A stretch of DNA of 64,000 nucleotides from Prorocentrum cordatum (taxonomy: Eukaryota; Sar; Dinophyceae; Prorocentrales; Prorocentraceae). The translations under genes and the position numbers were made by a program. Position 1 is the stretch's first letter; the number at the start of each line of letters is the position of its first letter. The notes beneath the pieces are model-generated. The model saw only the letters and a list, made by a program, of their open reading frames with translations, did no database searches and was not told the origin of the DNA. Below are positions 44,060-55,849 of this stretch, piece by piece. Where the stretch lies: positions 60,001 through 124,000 of the forward strand of contig CAUYUJ010016136.1 of assembly GCA_963575745.1 (NCBI GenBank), in the 5' to 3' direction.

Positions 44060-46280
44060 TGATCTTCGGTCGCGTAATATTCCCCCGTGCCTTTTATATA
44101 TAAAAAATTAATACATACATACAAAAGCACTTGCTGCTGCCAGATGACATCCCGCGTCCAAAATGCGCGAGCCAGAACCGCCAACGGCCACCATGCACCC
44201 CAACCACTTCTGGGCAGCATCATAAAAGAAAATTCGGATCGCCGCGCCCGCCCGCGCGGATTTGTTCGGCGGCGGTTGCGTCTCCCTTGTCACGGCGTCG
44301 TCTTGGTCGCGTTCGGGGTGAATTGAACCCCTGCCAAATCGCCGACAAAAGCGCCCAACGACAACTTGTTTTCGCCCGGTGTGTTGGCGAAGTGTCGAAG
44401 TCGCCAGTAAGACGCACATTCTTTGAGCAAGCTTATGCCGTCGCCGAAATCAGGCCCCACATCTGTGACGCGAGCTCTCCATGCGCACGCGGCCAACTCC
44501 GCAACAAGGCTGAACGCGCACCCTCGGCGAACGCCAGCATTGACTGGGAATGCCTGGCGCTCGGTCCAACCGCCCAAGACTTCTCCTTCTTGGTCGCGGC
44601 GCGAAGGACGCATTGACCCTGTCGGATGGCCGCCGGCGCAGAGCCGCCGGATCGCCTCCCATAGCGCCAACCACGATGCCTGGTCGAATGTCTTCGACGA
44701 TTCTACGCTCGTTTTCATTGGGCAGCTTGCCGCGGGTGTCTTCTCAGTCGCGACGGCGGCTGTAAACGACTGCCCCCCCAAGCGCGGGCTGCGTCTGCGT
44801 CGGGGGGGGCCCGTCCATTTGCCGCGGCTCGAACGGGCGACCCTCGCGCCCCGGCAGAACGCGCGCGACTTGTGGACTTGGCGGACGCTCGCCACGGGTT
44901 GAAAGTTGCCGACTGGCGCGGGGCACATGTGTTTGGCCAGCGCGATGAACAACAATCTCGCGCGCGCCGCGATTCCAGAGCGACCGAGCCCGCGAGCGCC
45001 GCGCTGCGCGCGGCTAAGCGGCTACAGAAGACTTCCGATAATTCCGCGCGCGAATCCTCCATCGCCACCCCCGGGGCTCCGCGTGCGCCGCGTCGCCAGA
45101 TGCCCGCGTCGATCTCGCCCGCGGCGAGCGGCGCCCGACTCGGGCGAGGCGATCGCTGCTCGCCCGTAGCTCCCCCGGAATGTGCCGCGCCAGATTTATG
45201 CGACATCGCCGGGCGGCGGCCGCGGCGGCGCCCGCCTGTCCGACGCGGCCCGGATTGGTGCATCAGGCCCCGCTGGTGAGACGCAGCGTGCAAATGCCGC
45301 TGCAGACGCGCCGCCCACCGCGCCCTCCTCCGTCGGCAGTGCGTCTAGGGAATTAGTAGGGAATTAGCGGCGAGGGCTGCGCGCCTGCCCCTGCGGCGGA
45401 CTGCTGCTCGTCGCCGCGAATTATCAACGCCCTCGATAGAAGCGCCCGCAGGATTAGAGAGGGGCAGACATTGATGGGGCGACGCTGCGAGACGCGACAC
45501 ATCCAAACACAACGGCCAAATTTTGAAAATCCTCGGTCGCTGCGTGGCCACTGCTGCATCGCGCCGGCCCCAGCCACGGGCGCGCCGCGTCACTGCCGCG
45601 CCAACTGCGGACGCAATAAGAAGACCGTCGACGCATCCCCAAAACAAATCAATCTGGACATTGAGCCCATCGGAGGCGGGCAAGCAAAGCCGCGTGCCGC
45701 GGGCGCCTTGCGCGCCCAGCTGCCGCTTCAAAATTTGCAGCTTGCGCTCCAAGAGCCGCCGCATCAACGTCTGCCCGCGACGGCCGCGGGCGCCGCGCCC
45801 GCGCCCCAAACGCGTCGTCTGAATCGCGCCCCTGTAGTGGCGCGCCAATGGAAGCGCGGAAATCGCCGCCAGCGCTTGGGGGCGCGCCTGGGCGCTGGAC
45901 ATCGACGGCGAAAACGCGCAGCGCGGCCTGGACTTCCTCGGCCGCCAACGGCGCGCCCCAAGAAATCGAAAACGTGAGCGGATGCGAACCGATGGCGCGC
46001 GTCGCCGCGCCGCAACTCTTGCGAGCGGGATCAAACCTCCTACTCGGATGCACGGAAACGTCTCTCGACGCGCCCGCGCAAACGCCGCTGCGTCTCGACC
46101 GCCCGGCGAAATGCAGAATCACCCGCGGGCGCCTCGACGTTCTCCCCGCGTTCTTCTCGCCGTGCCCGCGTCGAGAAAGCGATGTCGCAAGTCGATCGGC
46201 CGAGCTCCGCCAAGAAGTCTTCCAACATAATGCCGTCGTGCGAGCTCCGTGCACTCCTCGCTATAAAAGGCGCGCTGGAA
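44060..46280 (-). mobile_element. Decayed non-LTR retrotransposon (LINE), endonuclease and reverse transcriptase
   Basis: Read 5' to 3' on the minus strand. About 46.25-45.35 kb is the endonuclease part, in several frames, with LGRSTCDIAFSTRARRE, then PPSAGGDF and a late IDLF segment. About 44.95-44.30 kb is the reverse transcriptase: PVGNFQPVASV, then TFDQASWLALWEAI (motif A, catalytic Asp changed) and NAGVRRGCAFS (motif B). The [FY]-A-D-D box is lost by frame shifts near 44.40 kb. QKWLGCMVAVGG at about 44.20 kb is the segment that follows RT in such elements. It is inactive by sequence. Confidence 0.65.
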
Positions 46281-46528
46281 AGATCAGCGGCCGCCTCGGC
46301 CGGCAAACGGCTCGCCAATCCTGGACTGCGCCCTGGGCCCTGCTGTCGTTGAAACGTTTCGTCCGCGAACTCGCCCGCGGCCGCTGTGGCCGCGCCGTCG
46401 ACCCCAGGGCCCCCCCATCCAGGCGCTGCGGCGACGCGCTCCCCAGCGCGTTCGCCGCGAGATACTAGCGCCAAACGGGCCTGCCATGTCGCTTGAGCTC
46501 TGCGTAATTGACCGCGAGGTGATCGGGG

Positions 46529-46941
46529 TCAACCCCGGCCACCCTGTCGACCCACATGATTTTGCGACATGCGAGAAATGCGTGCAGACTTCCTCTCCTC
46601 TGGAGTGCGGTTCTCAGAAGCAAACGAACGTGCCTCCTTGACTTTGCGACGTCGTGTCTGCGTCTTCTGGGGCCTCGTGGAGGTCGCGCTGCGGGGGGCA
46701 CGGGCGAACGCAACGGGGGGGTTCTCGCAGGATTGAATCGCAGAGAAGGGGCGCGACGTTGGCTGGCAACAAACAAAGGAATCGAGAAACCAACGCAAGC
46801 GGTAACTCTTTGAGTAGGAGAGGGCTGCGACTGTCTGGCGGCAGCTAAACGCGCAGCGACAGCAGACAAACCATTGCCACGCATCAGATCCTTCATCGGC
46901 GAGGTCAGGCCTGTCCATTCGGTGGCCAGTGTATTTTCCAT
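46529..46941 (-). CDS. Candidate two-exon small protein
   Basis: Exon 1 (46941-46807) starts ATG and encodes 45 residues (MENTLATEWTGLTSPMKDLM), ending at GTTACC. Exon 2 (46612-46529) follows CTTCTGAG and encodes NRTPEERKSARISRMSQNHV and onward to TGA. Both are phase 0, giving 72 residues, basic at the C-terminus. A competing frame of exon 2 (FLACRKIMWVDRVAGVDPD) is also well composed, so the end is uncertain. Confidence 0.45.
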
Positions 46942-47629
46942 TTCTCTAGCATGCGCGCGCCACTCAGCGCAGACTGGGCAGCAGGTCCAACGGAAGCGCG
47001 CTAGGTGATACCATCAAGACATAACCACACCACAATGAGTATGTAAATTGGACCGCAAACGTTGTCACCTGTATTTTGCTGCGTCGTAACACCCTGCCAG
47101 TTGAACGAATTCGCTGCGCCCGGGGCTCCTTCCATCGCGCTCGCGCCGCGCCGTCGGCGCGAACAGCGCCGCCACCCATCGTGGAATTGCGCCGCTGGGT
47201 CTCGCGCTGACATTTCGGACGACCAGAAGTGAATTCGAACTATCGGCATTGAGCCGCGCATATGGCATGTAATGGGCTGGGAAGAAGGGGGGGGGGGGGG
47301 GGAGGCGGGGTCGGCGGGTGTCTCGGGCCACCCGCGGGGCGCGCGCGCGCCTGCGCGCGCTCTGACCCGCGTGGAAAGAAACGTGCAGCGCGGGAAGGGG
47401 CGCCGCGCAGCGCCGCGCGGCGCCCTCGGGGGGGCTCGCGCGTGTGCAAACACAACGTGCGGGGCGCCGCGAAGCACTGAGCGGCGCCTCCCGCGCCTGG
47501 CCCCTGGGGGCGTCTTCCCCAGGGGTCTGACCCAGCGCTCGCAGCGTGAATCTAGCGCGTGGCCGACGGCTGTTAGAAGGTCCTGGAAAACAGAACCTCC
47601 CAAGCTTGACGCGCAACTATTTCCACTGG

Positions 47630-47974
47630 TTAGAAGGATATTGGATCCTGGTGCGCACCGCTGCGCCGCAATAGTGCACGCCGCCAATCCCGCACCTTGG
47701 GGGAGGGGACAGGAGGAAGTAGGCCACGAACCCGGAATATTGGCCACATGGGCGCCAGAAGGGGGGGGGCTACCAAAATGACCGCCCACCCCGCCTTGGA
47801 GAGCCAAGGTCCGCCGACAAACCGCCAGCGAAGATATAACCACCTAGCTCCGTCGATAGGAAGGAATGGGCCATGGTGCCAAGCGGTTTCCACTCCTCCG
47901 GGGTGGCCATCCACAAGAGCTGCTTGCCTGGGCGATGCATCAGCTGGGTATTCGTAATTAGCCACGGGGATCAA
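47630..47974 (-). CDS. Candidate ORF, unknown function
   Basis: 114 codons from ATG 47974 (MIPVANYEYPADASPRQAAL; then WHHGPFLPIDGARWLYLRW and a hydrophobic stretch AGWAVILVAPPLLAPMW) to a stop at 47630. A GTGGTT after residue 43 could be a donor. Another minus frame runs on to 47001 and ends VCGPIYILIVVWLCLDGIT, so this may be the first exon of a longer gene. Confidence 0.4.
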   Translation of the reverse strand: MIPVANYEYPADASPRQAALVDGHPGGVETAWHHGPFLPIDGARWLYLRWRFVGGPWLSKAGWAVILVAPPLLAPMWPIFRVRGLLPPVPSPKVRDWRRALLRRSGAHQDPISF

Positions 47975-48229
47975 TGAAAATTCTGTGCTTGGCCCGACCC
48001 GAAGATCCGCTACCGCACTTCACTGCGTAGTGGATGGCCCTGAGGCCCCTGCGGCCCTGAGAGGTTCCAGCGTTCGAAATTTCCTCGAAGGGACCGGAAC
48101 CCTCGTTTCCCAGGGGCCCAGGACCCTCGTTTCCCAAGCACCGCTGGGCCTTCTTGGGCGTTGCAGCGGTGTGTCGCGTGGGCCTCTGGGGCGGTGACCT
48201 GCCCAACAGAGCCCAAGATTGGGCGCAGA

Positions 48230-48600
48230 GGGCACGCAGAGAGCCCCAGGAAGCCCCAGGAAGGCCCCAAGAGAAAGAGAATTCATTGATTTTCGGTCGG
48301 TGTTTGAAAGATTTCAGCGTTCGAGCCTTTCGGCTTCCCTGCGTTCCAAGAAGGGCCGCGGGGCCCCCAAGACGGCCCAGGAGGCCCCAAAAACGCCCCC
48401 AACAGGGGGCCCATATGGGGAACCTGAACAACCATTTCGAGCCGTCGGCCCTGAGGGACCTCCATGGGGCCCCAAGGAGGCCCCCAAGAGGCCCCCCTAG
48501 AGCGCTCCGCAAACTGCCCCGAGAGGCCCCAAGAGGCCCCGAGAGGCCCCCGCAAACTGCCCCCAAGAGGCCCCCTAGAGCGCTCCGCTGATCCGAATAA
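48230..48600. repeat. Degenerate CCCAAGAGGCCC-type repeat
   Basis: Same family of sequence as 22.4-23.7 kb, including 'ggcacggtggcggga' at 48630, which is also at 23693. Confidence 0.5.
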
Positions 48601-49499
48601 GCATCTCTCAGAACTCCGCCCCACAATTCAGGCACGGTGGCGGGAAGGGCCGAAGGCCATTCGATTAGATCTCCTGGCGGTCTTCAAGAAATATGCTTGC
48701 CAAGGACTTCGCAACGCCCTGAACTAGAAACGGTGCAAAAACGTATCTGGCGCAACCAGCTAGAGCGTAAAAAAACACGGGGCGGATCACAACGTGGCTA
48801 TTGTGCACGCGCGCGCGCCCATACGGCAATGGATTACAGCGCGCATACAACCTTTCATGTATGGATTAACGCAGATGTTGTGTGTGCAACATGGCGTAAC
48901 ATGTGATCATGATACATGCACGCACATGCTGTCGTAGCTGCGGTAGTAGCTGGACCGCCGATCCGCACTCGTGAACATACTGTACAGCATGTCCAAGGTA
49001 CAACTTCAGCTGCACAGGCGACGTGAGAGCGAGAGGCAGCTCGTTCCCGTGCTGGCCCACGACCACGGAACATCTTCCAACCGACTTATCCTTTTGCAAA
49101 ATAAGCTTCATGGCAGAACTGGGTCCTGCGACTTTCTTCCAACATGTGGGCCCAAAGGGGCCACGAAATGGTTCCCCACGGCTCCCGAAATTGATGCCAA
49201 GTGGGGGTGTAGGGGTCAATCCTCCGCCTCAGATCCAAATGCCGAGCGATCGGGGCCACTGGCCCGTAAAAACTGGGGTCTCGCTGCAGGAACAAAACCA
49301 AGGTGGGGGGACCTAGACCCAGTTTTAAGTCTGAAGCATCGTCCAACAACCACCTGGGCTAAACCCCCTTCTTGACCAGAGAATCCGTGGACCTCGGCTC
49401 CGTAGTAACCTTGTAGCTGTCCAGTGATAAAAAAAAAAAAAAAAACTTCCCGATGTGCTCACATGGTGTCTGACGCAACTTGTGCATCTTTCTGATCTC

Positions 49500-51170
49500 G
49501 GAAGAGGACGCGGAGGAGGAGGAGGACGACGACGACAACGACGACGACGCGGAGAGGGAGGGGTGACGCCCCTCCTCCTCATCCTCCTCCACCTCGCCCT
49601 CCTCTTCCTCCGCGTCCTCCTCCTCCTCCTCCTCCTCCTCCTCCTCCTCCTGATCCTGCGCTGCCCCCGACACCAGAGTCTCCTCGCCCCCACCGCTTCC
49701 ACACGCGTCCTTCGCATGCTCTGCCGCGCCTGCCAGCCGTGGCTCCTGCCGCCCCTTCATGCCTCCTCCTCCTCCTCCTCCTCCTCCTCCTCAGGCTCCT
49801 CCTGCTAATGCCCCCGATGCCTCTCGGAGCAGGGCGAGGTGCGACAACGGCAATTCAAAATGGATCCCCAGCCTCCTCCCGGGGTCCAAACGCAGCAGTT
49901 GTTCGAGCCTCGCCCATCCGTGGCGACGGGAGCCCCCCTTAACAGGCCAGCCACCTTTGTCTCAGCTCGCCCTCCTCTCATCCTCCGGGGTCACCATCCC
50001 CTTACCCTACCTTCTCTGTCCTCTCGTGGCCCACGCCGCCCGTCGGGCGCACGGTGGTCGGGGGGGGGGCCGGCGCGGACAGCCACCGCCCCTCAAAAAG
50101 TGCAGTGCCCGCGGCGGCTCTCCTGACCCCTCCCTTCCTCCCCTTGCTTGATCCTGCTCTCCCGCTCTCCTCTCCCCGCCCCCACCGTCCTGCTTCTCCC
50201 CCTTCTCAGCATCCTTCTCATCCTCCTCATTCTCCTCCTACTTCTCTTCGCTCTCCTGCCCACAAGACGCTAGGCACACAGATGTCAAGGTCACACGTTC
50301 CTCCTCCCCCTCCTCCCCCTCCCCCTGCTACCCTTCCTCCTACACCTCGCCCTCCTCGAGCTCTTCAGCCTGGTCCTCCTCATACTGCTCCTCGGCCTCT
50401 TCTGCTCGCCTTTCCTCCTCCTCCTCCTCCTTGTCATCCTCCTCTCCTCCTCCTCCTCTCCTCCTCCTCCTCCGCCTCTTCCTCCTACTCCCCCTCCCCC
50501 TCCTCCTCCTCCTCCCCCTCCTCCTCCTCCTCCTCCTCCTCCTCCTCCTCCTCCTCCTCCTCCCTCCTCCTCCTCCTCCTCCGCTTCCCGCTCTCTTCCC
50601 GCTCTCCTCCCGCTCTCCTCCCGCTCTCCTCCCGCTCTCCTCCCGCTCTCCACTCGCTCTCCTCCCGCTCTCCTTCCGCTCTCATCCCACTCTCCTCCCG
50701 CTCTCCTCCTGCTCTCCTCTTACTCTCCTTCCGATCTCCTCCCGCTCTCCTCCCGCCCTCCTCCCGCTCTCCTCCTCCTCCTCCCGCTCTCCTCCTCCTC
50801 CTTCTCCTCCATCTCCTCCGCCTCCTCCTCCTCTCTTACGTCCCCCCTCACACTTCCAAAGGAAAATTCCCCTCGCCTTCCTCCTCTCCTCCTCTCCCTG
50901 CTCGCCGCAGGGGGGCCTCGGCCTCGCTGGGCTCCGGCTGCAGCCAGCGCTCGGGGGCGAAGCTGTCGGAGGCGGATGCGCCACCCCTGCCCTTGCCCTC
51001 TTCACCTCCAGTCGCACCCTGAGGTAGCGATGTTTGCACCCCCCCCCAAAACAAGCTGGTCCGAAATGCCCCCCCCTCCTCCTCCTCCTCCTCCTCCTCC
51101 TCCTCCTCCTCCTCCTCCTCCTCCTCCTCCTCCTCCTCCTCCTCCTCCTCCTCCTCCTCCCCCTGGGGCA
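49500..51170. repeat. Long CTC/GAG and GAC simple-repeat region
   Basis: CTCCTC arrays at 49615-49650, 49760-49795, 50420-50580 and 51070-51165; CTCCCGCTCT units at 50590-50790. Frames on both strands are open for hundreds of codons from composition alone. No gene called. Confidence 0.9.
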
Positions 51171-51829
51171 GTGAATGTTGCACGCCACCCCTGCAAACAG
51201 GCTGGCCCGGCACCACGTGCGCGCGCGGGGGCGGTGGCCACACGCCCGGCCGCCGGCACCCCCTCCATATCCCCCCCCATGCCTATCCCCTCTCGTGCCC
51301 CGCACCATCCTGTCCCTCCGCTCCCCGCTCTTCCCCCGCCCCCCCTTTTCTCCACTCCCTCCCCCCGTCTCCCGCTCTTGCGCATTCTCCTCCTCCCGCT
51401 TCCATTCCCCCGAGCGCCAGTCCTGCGCTCGTTCTGAGCCTGCCCCGGCCCCGTCCGCCCCCGTGACAATGACTGGACCAGCGTCTTGCTCTCCGCCGAC
51501 GTTCCACGCTGGGTCGGCTCGACTGTCCTGGACGCGTCGAAGAGCTCGTCACGCTGGCAACGTCGCCGCTCCCTGCTCGCTGCTTTTCCCCATCCTTGCT
51601 CCTCTCTTCTTTCCTCTGTCATTATGGTATCCCTTCCTCCTCCTCCTCCTCCTCCTCCTCCTCTTCCTCGTCCTCCCGCCCACCTCGTTCCCGCATCCCC
51701 CATCATCCCCCTTCCCTCCCCCGTCTCGAATCCATCATCTCCGCTCCTCCCAGTCGCCCTCCTCCGCCCCCCATCCTCAAAGCACCTGCCTGCTCCTCCC
51801 CAGACCCCTCCTACCTCCCTCCTGCCTCC

Positions 51830-52060
51830 TCCCTCTTTCTCAACCTCTGTCTCTCCCTCTCCCTCTCCTTCTCACTCTCTCTCTCTCTCACACTCTCCTT
51901 ATCTCTATCTCGCTATCTCTCTCCCTCTTCTTCTCTCTCTCTCACTATTTATCCATGGTTTGTTTTGTTTGTTTCTCTGCTTCTCTCTCTCTCTCTTTCT
52001 CTTTCGCTCTGTCTGTTTCTCTGGTTCTGCCTCTCTCTCTCTCTCTCTCTCAGGTTACAT
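51830..52060. repeat. (CT)n-rich tract
   Basis: CTCTCTCTC runs with CTCCCTCT and TTTCTCT interruptions. A similar tract lies at 52590-52680. Confidence 0.9.
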
Positions 52061-52329
52061 TCTCCTCTCTCCCCGGATTGCGTCCATAATAAATAGGGCC
52101 TTCTCCACGCACTGCTTTTACCCACACAATGTCGACACATGATGTTCTCATCGTTGTCACGTTCCGATTGTGTCCAGTGTTTCGGAATGATGCTCCTGCT
52201 GCAGCGTGACTCACGTCGTTCAGCATAGCGCTCTCGAGGCTCTCGCCCTAGAGCGCGCAACTGTTCTGGATGGGTGGTTTGTTATCGTTCTCGCCCCCCT
52301 CATTTCCTCGCTGCCGCCATCCCCTGGTC

Positions 52330-53335
52330 GTCTTGCACCACAAACGCCTTCCACTCCAGCTCTTGCTGCTGCTGCTTGTCCTCCGGTTCCTCCCTTCTCA
52401 TCTTCCTTGTCCTCCTGCTCATCCGCCGTCTACTCCTTCAATGTACGCAACGCATGTGTGCCGATTGCGCACAACACGATGGGGCCCGTGGACAAAACAA
52501 GTAGCGCAATGGGAAGGGATACGTGGGAGGGGTAGGATATCAGATATAGCACGTGCGCGCCTAGCTTGCCCTCTCCCTCAACACGCGCTCCATCTCTCTT
52601 TCTCTCTCTCTCTCTCTATCTGTCTATCCCTCTCTCTCTCTCTCCCTCCTTCCCTCTCTCTCTCTCTCTCGCTCGTTCCCGTTTCCATGACTAGCCAATG
52701 AATACTACTTCCCCCTGTCCCCAGAGAGATGCCCGGGGAATCCCCCGCCCCCCCTCAGCGTACCGTGGTTGCACACGGGACTCTACCAGCCTGCCTCCAG
52801 GTGCCTCAGACAATTCCGTCGGAGCGTCTTCGGCGCCTCCACGTGATGCTCCCCGCTGCAGCGGTGGCCGCATGTCAGAGTCGGCGCCGTGCTCCAGCCG
52901 TTGGGAGTGCTGCTCTCGCCCCAGCACGCACCACTCCTCTGAGCCCGAGCCCTTTCTCATCTTGGTCGCCCCCCCTCCCCCGCCCTTCCCTTCCCTCGCC
53001 TTCCCCTGGCCCTCGTGCTCCTCCCGCTCCTCCCGGTGGGGTTTCGCTGCTGCTGTTCGTCCTCGTCCTCCTCTGTCCTCGTCCTCCTGCTCCTGCTGCT
53101 CATCCTCCTGCTCATCCGCCCCCTCCTCCTGCTCTTGTTTCCCTTCCCTCCTGTGCACGCAGCTCGCCTTTCCCGATTGCGCTTCGCACGGTGAAGGCTT
53201 TGGCGGGAGCTCCGGGTCCGCTGTGACAAGCGTCCGCGGTCAGGCAAGACTAAGCGCAATGGGAAGGTATGCGCGGTAAGGGTGGGATGTCAGATATGGC
53301 GCGAGCGCGCCCAACTTGCCCTCCTCCCCTCTCCT
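52330..53335. repeat. Two diverged copies of a ~0.2-kb segment
   Basis: 52430-52580 and 53120-53335 share 'gattgcgc' and 'gcgcaatgggaagg', then a 'ggatatcagatat'-like block followed by cgcgcc and cttgccctc, in order, ~750 bp apart. No gene called. Confidence 0.4.
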
Positions 53336-54071
53336 GCTCCTCCCTCGTGCAAGATCCCGCTCCCCTTCGTTCCCTGAGCAGGGACCAACCGTCCTGGCAT
53401 TCTTATAGTCCTACCACGAAATGTCCTTAGAACCCAGAAATGTTTTAATAACATATACAGTTTTCTTACCACATAAAGCCGATGTGTCAATTCAAGACAG
53501 CCCCAGCCAGACATGTTCCAAGAACATTTCGTGCAAACCTCAAAAGGTTGTTAGAACATTGTTTAAACACACGTGCAACGTAACATCGTGTACAGCTAAA
53601 GAACTGCTTTCTGGCCGTCGTCGAGAGAGCACAAAGGCACCACAACCCTTCCCGAACCTCTCCAAAACACGTCCGTCTCACACGCGGAATGCTAAGGACA
53701 AGCTCGGACAGTCGGGCTGCAGCGCGAAAGTAAATATTCTGTACAATGCAAACAACTGCAGGACGAATTGATGGCTGGTCGCAAATCGGCGCCGTGGGCT
53801 CCACACCCTCCCTGACCCTCTCTAAACCACTCCTGACTCACAACATGCGGAATCTCGAACTCCAAGCTCAAACTCGGACAATAAACATAACAACTTCAGG
53901 CTTGCATTGTTGATGCTTTGCGCCCCGCCGTGCGCTACACGGCTCAGACATGTATACGGGGCCAAGACCCCCGTGTTTCAGGCCCTCCCCGGGGATCATC
54001 GCGAGACTTTTCCAAGGCGGCCTCGGGAGCGCGGTTCTGATTCAACACTTTCCAAGATGGCTTAAGAGATT

Positions 54072-54236
54072 CTTAAGTCGGGCCTGTCCCTCTACAAGAG
54101 GAATACTCAAAAATAAGCACAAAATAACCCGGGTACGATGTTGTTCAATATTGTTGGCCATGTTTGGTGTATTTATTGCCAATGTTTTATTTTCCGTCCA
54201 AAATGCCCCTGTGGGGGGATGCACCCGAGGGCCAGT
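54072..54236. mobile_element. Family T element, copy 9
   Basis: 'ttaagtcgggcctgtccctc' and 'tacaagaggaatactc' at the left; 'gtccaaaatgcccctgtggg' and 'gggatgcacccgag' at the right. Copy 1-like interior ('gtttggtgtattta'). Confidence 0.65.
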
Positions 54237-54319
54237 CGAAGAGGCGCTTGAGCCGCAAGGGCCACAAGACAGCCCCACGACAGCCCACGTCGACCCCACG
54301 AGATCGAGAGGATGAGGGG

Positions 54320-54485
54320 GTCCCAGGACAAACATACAAACACATACAAATCCCAGGATTCTCCACATGTTCTTAAACTTCCTGGGTTTTCGTCTTCCCC
54401 CCCACTTCCTATATTTTCCCAGATCTTCCTGGCAATCGACGATTCATTGTGTCTGCGTGCTGTTTTCTCCTCCTGGGAGGAGAGA
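54320..54485 (-). mobile_element. Family G element, copy 3
   Basis: 'acacatacaaatcccagga', 'gggttttcgtcttccccccc' and 'cctggcaatcgacgattc' are the complements of the blocks at 3345-3500. Confidence 0.55.
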
Positions 54486-54617
54486 TGCCGCAGATTCCTT
54501 CTGAGCTTAAGGGCCCCGAGTCACCACACTGTGTGCTTCGCTGGCAGGGTGGCGGCACTTACAGCAGGAAGCTGAGCAGGGTAGGGAGGGTGGAGAGAGG
54601 AGGGACGAGAACTTCAT

Positions 54618-54847
54618 GGGCCCTGGAAACGACAAAGCCGTTCTTATACCGGTTCCGTTTTGCCGTTTTTGCCGGTTCCGGAACCGTTTTTTAACTGGTT
54701 CTGTCGCCGTTGTTTTACCAGTTCCGTCTCGGGTTCCAATCCTCCAGCCGTTTATGTTTCCGTCACTGGTCGTCGATTTCTGTTTGCCACTTTTATTTTC
54801 AAGACTTCGTAATCGGTAAAAAAACGGCCCTGTCGTTTCTGGGGCCC
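54618..54847. mobile_element. Family E element, copy 2
   Basis: Same ends as 21885-22121 ('gggccctggaaacgacaaag' and 'ccctgtcgtttctggggccc') and the same repeated 'accggttccg' interior. Confidence 0.8.
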
Positions 54848-54877
54848 GCTAAAGACGAAGAGCGAGAAATGTGTTCC

Positions 54878-55022
54878 CATCGTACTTAAGAAACACATCC
54901 CAGAAATAAATTCGAGCACCCAGAAGTGTCGATAAGTGTCGAAACAGTGCTGGAAAGGTACTTTTTGGTGCTCGAAATTCTTTCTGGTGAACAAGGATAA
55001 ATTAGGTTGGAACATCATGAGG
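54878..55022 (+). mobile_element. Family D element, copy 2
   Basis: Contains 'acttaagaaacacatcccag' and ends near 'ggttggaacatcatga'. About 30 bp downstream of a family E copy. Confidence 0.6.
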
Positions 55023-55427
55023 CGAGAGGAGAAGACGCAGACAGTGGCCCAGACCTCCAGTGCGTGGGCTCCAGAGATCGGCCCCAGGGCCATGTTCTCG
55101 TGCTGGCTTGTTTCCTGATCTGATGGCCCCCTGGGGACCGACAGCGGCCCCAGAGGAAGTCGATCGCTTCGGCGCGAATTCTGCTTACGTCGCCGGGAGG
55201 GCTGGTGGTGGCCCAAAACATGGTGCAGTAACACGCCGTGCGGTGACCTCGAACTCCCGAAGAACCCCGCCGCACGGTCCGCACGGATTTTTGGGGGCGG
55301 CCAAGAGGGAGGCGTCCAAGAGGGGGGGGGGGGCGCAAGTCGTGGCTGGCGGCATGCGCGCGGCCCAGGGGGGGGGGGACGTAAAGAACTGAGAAGAGGC
55401 GCCATGAGATCTGGGGCTATGTTGCTC

Positions 55428-55620
55428 CCACCGTACTTACAGATCATATCCCAGAAATAATTTCGAGCACCCGGAAAAATGTGGAAAGAGTGTCGAAAGA
55501 GTGTCGAAACAGTGTCTCCCAGGGCCCGGCACGCGAAAACCTTCGAGTTTGGAGGTATTTTTCTGGCGCTCGAAATTCGTGCTGGCGATCGAGGCCAAAG
55601 TGGGCTGAAACATCAGAAGT
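55428..55620 (+). mobile_element. Family D element, copy 3
   Basis: Contains 'gtgtctcccagggcccgg' and 'gtgggctgaaacatcag', closest to copy 1 in its middle, with a short GAGTGTCGAAA tandem. Confidence 0.65.
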
Positions 55621-55849
55621 CTGGGGAGATCTCATGGCCCCCGCCATGACACCCCTCCCCCTGGTCATCACCCCCCTCGTTACCGACCCCGAGTTTGGGG
55701 GGCCCTGGAGGCCCGGGTTGTCGGAGACATCCTCGGAGAACGGCCCCAGGCCCCCAACACCGTGCGCGCACCCCGGATGCCAGACGACGCACCGCACGGT
55801 GTTGTCACCGCACCGCATGGGGCCTCCGAGAAGACGGAGAAGACCTCCG

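Noticed and set aside
48866-49219. Minus-strand frame containing MKLILQKDKSVGRCSVVVGQ
   Set aside because: Protein-like in part, but the other frames are similar, there is no clear exon partner, and the ends run into non-coding-looking sequence. Not enough support.
50054-51308. Frames of 200-322 codons on both strands
   Set aside because: Explained entirely by CTC/GAG arrays (Ser, Leu, Pro, Arg or Glu runs).
53421-53771. 116-codon plus-strand frame
   Set aside because: Codon third positions are A/T-rich, unlike every better-supported exon here, and there are no splice or family features.
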